Assembly: GCF_015142735.1 (NCBI RefSeq)
Contig: NZ_JACSPN010000001.1
Span: 1-64,000, forward strand
Length of the DNA: 64,000 nt
Reading direction: 5' to 3'
From: Oerskovia douganii
GTDB taxonomy: Bacteria > Actinomycetota > Actinomycetes > Actinomycetales > Cellulomonadaceae
Positions 16,582 to 23,768 of this stretch are shown in pieces. A program made the translations under genes and the position numbers. Every line of letters starts with the position of its first letter. Positions within the stretch are counted from its first letter, which is position 1. The notes under the pieces were generated by a model. The model did not search any database, had not been told where the DNA came from, and saw nothing but the letters and a program-made list of their open reading frames with translations.

Positions 16582-19368
16582 TCAGGCAGGCGCGTGCGCG
16601 AGCACGGCGTCGAGCAGCCGGACCGCCGCGGCCTTGTCGAGCGGGTTGTTGAAGTTGCCGCACTTGGGCGACTGCACGCACGCGGGGCAGCCGTCCGCGC
16701 ACGGGCAGCGCGAGATCGCGGCACGGGTCGCGCGCAGCCACGTCGCGCCCAGGTGGAACCCGCGCTCGGCGAAGCCCGCACCGCCCGGGTACGCGTCGTA
16801 CACGAAGACCGTGGCCTGCTCGGTGTCGACGTGCATCGCGGTCGACACCCCGCCCAGGTCCCAGCGGTCGCACGTCGCGAGCAGCGGCAGCAGCCCGATC
16901 GACGCGTGCTCGGCCGCGTGCAGCGCCCCCGGCGCCGTCTCGGCGTCGATCCCTGCGGCCTCGAGGACCTCGGCCGGGACCGTCCACCACACGGCGGTCG
17001 TCGGCAGGGTGTGCTCGGGCAGGTCGAGCGGCTCGACGCCCAGGATCTGCAGGTCCGGCAGGCGCCGGCGCTGGAAGCTCACGACCTGGCTCGTGACCTC
17101 GACGGGCCCGAACCCCCAGCCGATCGGGCCCCACCACCGGTGGATCGCGGGGTGCGTGACCTCGTTCGGTGCCGAGCCCTGCGGGACGGACGGGTCGTCG
17201 CCCGGGGCGGGCTCCGCCGTCGGCCCGTCGCCCGGGTCCTCTCCCGGGACCGCCGCCGGGGCCTCGCCGGTGTCCCGGTCGGAGATCCCGTGGATCGAGA
17301 TCTCCGTGACGGACCGCGACCACGTCCCGAAGTCGACGTCGCGGCGCGCGACGAGCGCGACGCCGTCGCGCAGGTCGAGCGTCTCCACCACGTAGCTCAC
17401 GCCCTGGTGCACGTAGACCGCGCCGTCGTGGACCGAGCCGTCGGCCGAGGCCGCGTCGACCGTGCCGAGCAGGCGCCCCGTGCCCGACTCCACGACGCGC
17501 ACGGGCGAGCCGCCCGAGCCGCGCAGGTCCGTCATCGCGGCGGCGGACTGGGCGTGGGTCCAGTACCACCCGGACGCCCGACGGCGCAGCGCCCCCCGTG
17601 CGACCAGCACGCCCAGGAGCTCGGTCACCGCGGCGGGGTCGCCGAAGGTCGTGAGGTCCGACTGCCGGAGCGGGACCTCGGCGGCCGCCGCGCACAGGTG
17701 CGGCGCGAGGACGTACGGGTTGGCGGGGTCGAACACCGTGGCCTCGAGCGGGGCCGCGAAGATCGCCTCGGGGTGGTGCACCAGGTAGGTGTCGAGAGGG
17801 TCCTCGCGCGCGACGAACGCGACCAGGCCGTCGGCGCCCGCCCGCCCGGCGCGGCCCGCCTGCTGCCAGACCGACATGCGCGTGCCCGGCCAGCCCGCGA
17901 TGAGGACCGCGTCGAGGCCCGAGATGTCGACACCGAGCTCGAGCGCGTTGGTCGTCGCGAGGCCGCGGACCGCGCCGCTGCGCAGGGCCTGCTCGAGCGC
18001 GCGGCGCTCCTCGGGCAGGTACCCGCCGCGGTAGGCCGCGACCCGGCGCGCGAGCTGCGGCGAGACGACGCGCAGGTGGTCCTGCGTCTGGGTCGCCACG
18101 GACTCGGCGCCGCGCCGCGACCGCGTGAAGGCGAGGGTCCGGGCGCCGGCCGCCGTGAGGTCGGCCAGGAGGTCCGCGACCTCGGCCGTCGCGGACCGTC
18201 GTGGTCGCTCGGGGGAGTCGCCCGGGGTGGCGGGCTCGTCGGGGTCGCTCGTGAGGCCCAGCTCGTCGTGGGCCGTGGGGTCGATCAGCAGGGACTCGGC
18301 GAGGGCCGCGTCGGCGGCCGGGTCGGCCGCTGCGGCGCGGGCCTGCGCGGCCTCGTAGCCCAGGACCTCGGGGGGCTGCCAGAGCGCGAACGTCTTGCGG
18401 CCCGCGGGGCTCGTGTCGGCGTCGACCGTGACGATCTGCTCGGGCGGGACCCCGACGAGGCGCCCGGCGCTGACCGCGGGGTCGGCCGTGGTGGCCGACG
18501 CGACGACGAACGTGAGGCGGCCACGGGGGGCGCCGTCCGCGGCCGACGTCCCGGGAGGAGGCGTCGGCGCGTAGTGCGCCGCGAGCCGCGCGAGCCGCCG
18601 CAGCACCAGGGCCACGTGCGCCCCGAACACGCCCCGGTAGGAGTGCCCCTCGTCGACGACGACGTAACGCAGGTTGCGCAGGAACCGCGCCCAGCGCCGG
18701 TGGTTGGGCATGAGCGCGAAGTGCAGGAAGTCGGGGTTGGTCAGCACGACGTCGGCGTACTCCTGGACCCACTTGCGTTCCTCGAACGACGTGTCGCCGT
18801 CGCACGTCGAGACCTTGACGTCGTTGGCGCGCGACGCGTCCAGGAGTCGCTGGAGGCCGTCGACCTGGTCGGCCGCGAGGGCCTTGGTCGGGCTCAGGTA
18901 GAGGACCGTGCCACGCGAGCGGGCGCTCTCGATCCGGCCCGGTGCCAGGGACTCGGCCGCGCGGTCGGCGCGCACCGCGGTGAGCGCCGGGAGCCAGAAC
19001 GCCAGGGACTTGCCGGAGCCGGTCGAGGTCGCGAGCGCGACGTGCCGGCCGGACCACGCGGCCTCGGCTGCCTCGACCTGGTGGGCCCACGGCCGCTCGA
19101 CCCCCATCGAGCGGTAGCCCGCGACGAGCGAGGCGTCGGCCCAGCGGGGCCAGTCGGCGTGCAGACCGGGGCGCCCGGGCAGGTGCTCGACGTGCGTCAG
19201 CCGGTCGGCGCGGCGGCCGCCCGCGAGCAGGACGTCGAGCAGGGCGCCGGGGCGGTCCGGAACGGTGGGTGTGCCGGGTCCCGCGTCCGGGCGGCCGACG
19301 GTCGACGAGCCGTCCGACGGGTGGTTCGACGCGTCGTCCGGTTCCGGGGTTCGCGACGGTCTGGGCAC
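16582..19368 (-). CDS. MrfA-like superfamily 2 DNA helicase (DEXH, DUF1998)
   Basis: This 928-residue protein has motif I STGSGKSLAFWLP, motif II VVVDEGH, motif III VASATT, and RecA2 motifs LAFTRSRRG and QQAGRAGR. A C-terminal DUF1998 domain carries the four Cys of MrfA/YprA proteins (CPCADGCPACVQSPKC). In Bacillus subtilis MrfA takes part in repair of mitomycin lesions; a DNA repair role here is by homology. The GTG at 19368 has GGAG at the right distance. An ATG at 19425 lies in the loop of a large hairpin and is disfavoured. The order helicase/tad cluster matches Rv3649-Rv3660c in mycobacteria. Confidence 0.85.
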   Translation of the reverse strand: MPRPSRTPEPDDASNHPSDGSSTVGRPDAGPGTPTVPDRPGALLDVLLAGGRRADRLTHVEHLPGRPGLHADWPRWADASLVAGYRSMGVERPWAHQVEAAEAAWSGRHVALATSTGSGKSLAFWLPALTAVRADRAAESLAPGRIESARSRGTVLYLSPTKALAADQVDGLQRLLDASRANDVKVSTCDGDTSFEERKWVQEYADVVLTNPDFLHFALMPNHRRWARFLRNLRYVVVDEGHSYRGVFGAHVALVLRRLARLAAHYAPTPPPGTSAADGAPRGRLTFVVASATTADPAVSAGRLVGVPPEQIVTVDADTSPAGRKTFALWQPPEVLGYEAAQARAAAADPAADAALAESLLIDPTAHDELGLTSDPDEPATPGDSPERPRRSATAEVADLLADLTAAGARTLAFTRSRRGAESVATQTQDHLRVVSPQLARRVAAYRGGYLPEERRALEQALRSGAVRGLATTNALELGVDISGLDAVLIAGWPGTRMSVWQQAGRAGRAGADGLVAFVAREDPLDTYLVHHPEAIFAAPLEATVFDPANPYVLAPHLCAAAAEVPLRQSDLTTFGDPAAVTELLGVLVARGALRRRASGWYWTHAQSAAAMTDLRGSGGSPVRVVESGTGRLLGTVDAASADGSVHDGAVYVHQGVSYVVETLDLRDGVALVARRDVDFGTWSRSVTEISIHGISDRDTGEAPAAVPGEDPGDGPTAEPAPGDDPSVPQGSAPNEVTHPAIHRWWGPIGWGFGPVEVTSQVVSFQRRRLPDLQILGVEPLDLPEHTLPTTAVWWTVPAEVLEAAGIDAETAPGALHAAEHASIGLLPLLATCDRWDLGGVSTAMHVDTEQATVFVYDAYPGGAGFAERGFHLGATWLRATRAAISRCPCADGCPACVQSPKCGNFNNPLDKAAAVRLLDAVLAHAPA

Positions 19369-19397
19369 GCCTCCGAGTCTCCCACCTGGTCCTCGCG

Positions 19398-19463
19398 GGT
19401 GCCGAACCCGAGGTTGGTCAGGCAAGCGGTCTCGGGTGCCTGACCAACCTCGGGTTCGGCACC
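19398..19463 (-). terminator. Perfect 27-bp inverted repeat, probable terminator
   Basis: Arms at 19398-19424 and 19437-19463 are exact complements around a 12-base loop. The hairpin follows the aminopeptidase stop by 8 bp and precedes the helicase start. No T-run follows, as is common in high-GC actinobacteria. The outer edge (GGTGCCGA) is shared with the palindromes at 51464 and 62999, so it may be a divergent member of that repeat family. Confidence 0.7.
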
Positions 19464-19470
19464 GCGCGCT

Positions 19471-20850
19471 TCAGCCCGCGAAGACCGCTGCGATCGCCCG
19501 CGACAGGTGGTACGGGTCCGCGACGGCCGTGAGCTCGCGCGCCGAGTGCATCGAGAGGATGGGCGCGCCCACGTCGACCGTCCGGATCCCGAGCCGGGTC
19601 GCGGTCAGCGGCCCGATCGTCGACCCGCACGGCACGGTGTTCTCCGAGACGAACTCCTGGCTCGGCACCCCCGCGGCAGCGCAGGCCGCCGCCCAGGCCG
19701 CTGCGCCGTGGGCGTCGGTCGCGTACCGCTGGTTCGCGTTGATCTTGAGGATGGGGCCGCCGCCCGCGATCGGTCGGTTGGCCGGGTCGTGGCGCTCGGG
19801 GTAGTTGGGGTGGACCGAGTGCCCGACGTCGCTCGACACGCACAGCGACGCTGCGAGCGCGCGGTGCCGGTCCTCGTCGCTCGCGCCGAACCCGCCGCTG
19901 ATCCGGGCCAGCACGTCGGCGAGGAACGGTCCGCTCGCGCCCGAGCGCGTCTCGCTGCCGATCTCCTCGTGGTCGAACGCCGCGAGGACCGCGACGGGCG
20001 CCTCGCCGCCCCGGGCCGTGGTCGCGCCACCACCGGACGCGACGTCGAGCAGCGCCGTGAGCCCGGCGTGCACCGACAGCAGGTTGTCGAGCCGCCCCGA
20101 GGCGAGCAGCTCCTCGTGCGCGCCGAAGATCCGGGGGGCCTGCGTGTCGGCGACGACCAGGTCGTACCCGCCGACCTCAGCGGCCCGGACGCCCGCGTGC
20201 TCGGCGAGGAGCGCCAGCAGGTCGGCGTCGGGAGCCCCCAGGGCGCCGAGTCCCCACACGGGCTGGGTGTGCCGCTGCTTGTCGAGCGTCAGGCCGTCGT
20301 TGGCGCCGCGGTCGAGGTGGATCGCGAGCTGGGGGATGCGCAGCAGGGGCCCGGTGCGCACCAGGTGGCTGCGGCCGTCGAGCGTCACGAGGCGCCCGGC
20401 GAGCTCGAGCTCGCGGTCGAGCCACGAGTTGAGCAGGGGGCCGCCATACACCTCGACGCCCGCCTGCCACCAGCCCTCGCGGCCCGTGGTCGGCTTGGGC
20501 TTGAGCTTGAAGCCGGGGGAGTCGGTGTGCGCGCCGAGGATCGCGAAGGGCGTCGTGGCACCGGCCCCCGCGGGCGTGGCCCACGCGATGACCGCGCCGT
20601 CCCGCACGACGACGTAGCGCCCCTCCGCGGTCGAGGTCGGCCAGGCGTCGGCCTCGTCGAGCAGGGTGAATCCTGCCTCGACGGCGCGCCGGGCGACCTC
20701 GTGGGCCGCATGGAACGACGAGGGCGAGGACTCGACGAACCGCGCGAGGTCCTGGGCGTGGTCCCGCGCCTGGGCGGACGGGACGGTGGCGGCGATGGCC
20801 TGTCGGGCGGCGGTGACGGTCGGGCGGGCGGGGGCTGCGTCGTCGGGCAT
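19471..20850 (-). CDS. M18-family aspartyl aminopeptidase
   Basis: This 459-residue cytosolic metallopeptidase has the M18 zinc-binding signatures AHTDSPGFKLKPKP, FDHEEIGSETRSGA (catalytic Glu pair) and a final metal ligand region DVGHSVHPNYPERHDP, with MHSARELT near the C-terminus. The length is normal for the family (about 430-460). It removes N-terminal acidic residues from peptides. It is monocistronic, divergent from a methyltransferase gene 50 bp away. Confidence 0.92.
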   Translation of the reverse strand: MPDDAAPARPTVTAARQAIAATVPSAQARDHAQDLARFVESSPSSFHAAHEVARRAVEAGFTLLDEADAWPTSTAEGRYVVVRDGAVIAWATPAGAGATTPFAILGAHTDSPGFKLKPKPTTGREGWWQAGVEVYGGPLLNSWLDRELELAGRLVTLDGRSHLVRTGPLLRIPQLAIHLDRGANDGLTLDKQRHTQPVWGLGALGAPDADLLALLAEHAGVRAAEVGGYDLVVADTQAPRIFGAHEELLASGRLDNLLSVHAGLTALLDVASGGGATTARGGEAPVAVLAAFDHEEIGSETRSGASGPFLADVLARISGGFGASDEDRHRALAASLCVSSDVGHSVHPNYPERHDPANRPIAGGGPILKINANQRYATDAHGAAAWAAACAAAGVPSQEFVSENTVPCGSTIGPLTATRLGIRTVDVGAPILSMHSARELTAVADPYHLSRAIAAVFAG

Positions 20851-20900
20851 GCGTCCATTGTCCGCCTGCCCGCGCGTGGGGGAGTAGCGTCGGTCCTCCC

Positions 20901-21665
20901 ATGACTTCGTCGGACATCGTGCTCACCCTGCGTGCCGCCGGCTGCGTGTTCGCGGAGGCCGAGGCGGAGGTCCTCGTCGCGGCGGCGACGTCGCCCGCGG
21001 AGCTGGGGGCCATGGTCGCGAGCCGGGTCGCCGGGCTGCCGCTCGAGCAGGTCGTCGGCTGGGCAGAGTTCTGCGGCCTGCGCATCCTGGTCGAGCCCAC
21101 GGTGTTCGTGCCGAGGCGTCGGTCCGAGGCCCTCGCGACGCTCGCCGCCGGCCTCGCGGGAGATGGGTCGACGGTCGTGGACCTGTGCTGCGGCACGGGA
21201 GCGCTCGGCGCGGTGCTGCGGGACCGGCACCCGGGCATCGACCTGCACGCGGCGGACGTCGATCCCGCGGCCGTCCGCTGCGCGCGACGCAACCTCGTTG
21301 GACAGGTGTACGAGGGGGACCTGTACAACGCCTTGCCGGAGCGGCTGCGCGGGACCGTCGACGTGCTCGTCGTCAACGCCCCCTACGTCCCGACCGACGC
21401 GATCGAGACCCTGCCCCCCGAGGCGCGGCTCCACGAGGCGCGCGTCGCGCTCGACGGCGGGCACGACGGGCTCGACGTGCACCGTCGCGTCGCCTCAGCC
21501 GCCGCGGAGTGGCTCGCCCCGGGTGGTCACCTCCTGATCGAGACGAGCGCGCGCCAGGCGCCCGTCGCCGTCGGGCTCTTCGAGAGCGCGGGGCTCACGG
21601 CCCGGGTCGAGTCCGATCACGACCTCGGGGCGACCGTCGTGATCGGCCGCCGCGACCGACCGTAG
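20901..21665 (+). CDS. PrmC/HemK-like class I methyltransferase
   Basis: This 254-residue protein has an N-terminal helical region, SAM motif I VVDLCCGTGALGAVL, motif II DLHAADVDPAAVRCARRN and, at the catalytic NPPY position of glutamine methyltransferases, NAPYVPTD. Related actinobacterial proteins are annotated as putative protein-(glutamine-N5) methyltransferases. The change of the first Pro to Ala in NPPY leaves the target uncertain. It may form a unit with rlmC 50 bp downstream. Confidence 0.8.
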   Translation: MTSSDIVLTLRAAGCVFAEAEAEVLVAAATSPAELGAMVASRVAGLPLEQVVGWAEFCGLRILVEPTVFVPRRRSEALATLAAGLAGDGSTVVDLCCGTGALGAVLRDRHPGIDLHAADVDPAAVRCARRNLVGQVYEGDLYNALPERLRGTVDVLVVNAPYVPTDAIETLPPEARLHEARVALDGGHDGLDVHRRVASAAAEWLAPGGHLLIETSARQAPVAVGLFESAGLTARVESDHDLGATVVIGRRDRP

Positions 21666-21715
21666 GCCGCGGGCGGCGGCGGTCGCTCCCAGCCTCGCCC
21701 CGTAGGATCGGGGGA

Positions 21716-22843
21716 ATGCAGTGCCCCCACTTCGACGCCCACGAGTGCCGTTCGTGCACCCTCATGGGGCAGGGGTACGCCGCCCAGCTCGCCGACAAGC
21801 AGCGGCACGCGGGCGACCTGCTCGCCGCGCACGCCGGGCTGCGGTGGGAACGTCCGGTCGCGAGCCGGGAGTCGGGCTTCCGCAACAAGGCCAAGATGGT
21901 CGTGGGCGGCACGGTCGAGCACCCGACGCTCGGCATCCTGGACGCGGGCGGGCGCGGCGTCGACCTCGAGGACTGCGGCCTCTACCCGGCCGACCTCCAG
22001 GCCGTCTTCCCCGTCCTCGCGGACTTCGTCACGCGGGCCGCCCTCACGCCGTACGACGTGACGACGCGACGCGGGGAGCTCAAGAACGTGCTGGTCACGC
22101 AGTCGCCCGACGGCGAGCTCATGGTGCGCTTCGTGCTGCGCTCGCAGGAGCCGGTCTCGCGTCTGCGCAAGCACCTGCCGAGCCTGCTCGACGCGCTGCC
22201 GCAGGCCCGCGTGGTGTCGGTCAACATCCTGCCCGAGCACAAGGCCGCGCTCGAGGGCGACCAGGAGATCCTGCTGACCGACGCGGACACCCTGACCATG
22301 CGCGTCAACGGGATCGAGATGCACCTGCGTCAGCAGAGCTTCTTCCAGACCAACACCGAGGTCGCGGCGGCCCTGTACCGCCAGGGGCGCGAGTGGGTCG
22401 ACGAGGCCGCGCCGTCGAGCGTCTGGGACCTGTACTGCGGTGTGGGAGGGTTCGCGCTGCACTGCGCGGCGCCCGGGCGCGAGGTGGTCGGGATCGAGTC
22501 GAGCCGCGAGGCGATCGTGAGCGCCGAGCGCAGCGCTGCGCAGGCCGGGCTCGACGACGTGACGTTCCGGGCCGGGGACGCGACCGCGTTCGCGCTCTCG
22601 GCCGAGCGGGCTCCCGACCTCGTGATCGTGAACCCGCCGCGGCGCGGGATCGGTGCGGAGCTCGCGGGCTGGCTCGAGTCGTCGACCGTGCAGCGGGTCG
22701 TCTACTCGAGCTGCAACGCCGTGTCGCTGGCCCGGGACCTCGCGGCCATGCCGTCGCTGCGCCCCGTGCGGGGCCGGGTGCTCGACATGTTCCCGCAGAC
22801 CACGCACTACGAGGTCATGGTCCTCCTCGAACGTTCGGTCTGA
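21716..22843 (+). CDS. rlmC: 23S rRNA (uracil-5-)-methyltransferase RlmC
   Basis: This 375-residue protein has the length of RlmC/RumB. The Fe-S cluster Cys are in MQCPHFDAHECRSCTLMGQ, the SAM site in VWDLYCGVGGFALHCA, the base-flipping/catalytic region in VIVNPPRRGIG, and the nucleophile Cys in VVYSSCNAVSLARDL. It methylates 23S rRNA at a uridine equivalent to U747 in Escherichia coli. No TRAM domain is present, as expected for RlmC. A GGATCGGGGGA Shine-Dalgarno precedes the ATG. Confidence 0.92.
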   Translation: MQCPHFDAHECRSCTLMGQGYAAQLADKQRHAGDLLAAHAGLRWERPVASRESGFRNKAKMVVGGTVEHPTLGILDAGGRGVDLEDCGLYPADLQAVFPVLADFVTRAALTPYDVTTRRGELKNVLVTQSPDGELMVRFVLRSQEPVSRLRKHLPSLLDALPQARVVSVNILPEHKAALEGDQEILLTDADTLTMRVNGIEMHLRQQSFFQTNTEVAAALYRQGREWVDEAAPSSVWDLYCGVGGFALHCAAPGREVVGIESSREAIVSAERSAAQAGLDDVTFRAGDATAFALSAERAPDLVIVNPPRRGIGAELAGWLESSTVQRVVYSSCNAVSLARDLAAMPSLRPVRGRVLDMFPQTTHYEVMVLLERSV

Positions 22844-22844
22844 G

Positions 22845-22925
22845 GCCGGCCGCGTCAGCCGTGCCGACTGCGCCGACCGTGCCAGCCGCGTCAGCCGCGT
22901 CGACCGTTCCGACCCGTGCCGGTGG
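22845..22925. repeat. Degenerate GCC/GTC-rich short tandem repeat
   Basis: The gap between rlmC and the convergent SWIM gene has repeated units of the GCCGCGTCAGCC / GCCGACTGCGCC type, loosely 9 bp long. No hairpin terminator is obvious within it. Confidence 0.4.
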
Positions 22926-23768
22926 TCAGCGGTCCAGGGCGGTGAGCCGTTCGGCCGCGGTGCGGGCCGCTGCGGCGAGCACGGCGCGGAGCGCCACGAG
23001 GTCCACGGGCGTCCCGTCGGGGGTCCGGTCCGGGACGCCGGGCAGCAGGTCGGTGGCGGGCGGGGGCTCGGGGACGTCGGGTGGCGGGGGCAGCTCTCCG
23101 AGGACGCGCGAGCCCGACGGCGGCGCGTCGGTCCCGGCGTCGCTCGTCCGCGCGTCGGTCGGGTCGGGGGCTGCCGCGGCGGCTGCCGGTCCCGGCGTCG
23201 AGAGGTCGCGCAGCCCGTCGAGGATCTGCTCGCGCGAGCGTCCGCGCAGGAGGAACAGCACGAACGGGTCGGCGTCGAGCAGCCAGCCGGCCTGGTAGCT
23301 GAGCGCCGCGGCGTGGAGGCAGGGCAGGTCCCAGGTGGGGCAGTCGCACTCGGGTTCGAGGTCGCCGATGCCGGGCAGGAGCGTGACGTCGGCGTCCGCG
23401 GCGGCGGCGACGACGTCGCGGGGCATCTCGCCCGCGAGGAGCGCGGCGAGGCGTCCGGAGCGTGCGGCGAGGGCGCGCAGGAGCCGGTCCCACTCGTCGT
23501 CGGTCAGCGGCTCGAGCGAGACGACCGTGTGGTACATCTCGCCGTCATCATCTTGTACGCGAGCCTGGACGGCGCCCGGGCTGACCGTGATCGGGCCGAC
23601 CCGTCCCGTCCGCGCGTACGCCCGCCCCTTCTTGAGCGGTCCCGCGTCGAGCGCGGACTCCTCCATCGCACTCACCCAGGCGCGAGCCCACCACGACTGG
23701 CCGCGACGGACGGCACCCTTCGCGGCGGTGCCCGTCGGAGGGAAGGCCGGGAAGCCGACGGCGCTCAC
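22926..23768 (-). CDS. SWIM zinc-finger protein, partner of the SNF2 helicase
   Basis: This 280-residue protein carries a SWIM motif, CxCx(n)CxH, as CDCPTWDLPCLHAAAL around residues 140-155. The N-terminal part (SWWARAWVSAMEE, RGRAYARTGRVGPITVSPG) is typical of actinobacterial SWIM proteins that occur beside SNF2 ATPases. A low-complexity Pro/Ala/Asp tail follows from about residue 200. Its GTG start overlaps the stop of the upstream SNF2 gene (GTGA), so the two are made together. A DNA-binding or protein-binding accessory role is inferred. Confidence 0.85.
   Translation of the reverse strand: MSAVGFPAFPPTGTAAKGAVRRGQSWWARAWVSAMEESALDAGPLKKGRAYARTGRVGPITVSPGAVQARVQDDDGEMYHTVVSLEPLTDDEWDRLLRALAARSGRLAALLAGEMPRDVVAAAADADVTLLPGIGDLEPECDCPTWDLPCLHAAALSYQAGWLLDADPFVLFLLRGRSREQILDGLRDLSTPGPAAAAAAPDPTDARTSDAGTDAPPSGSRVLGELPPPPDVPEPPPATDLLPGVPDRTPDGTPVDLVALRAVLAAAARTAAERLTALDR

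Noticed and set aside
16316-19090. A second long minus-strand frame overlapping the helicase
   Set aside because: It has no helicase motifs; the frame ending at 16582 contains all of them together with the four-Cys cluster.
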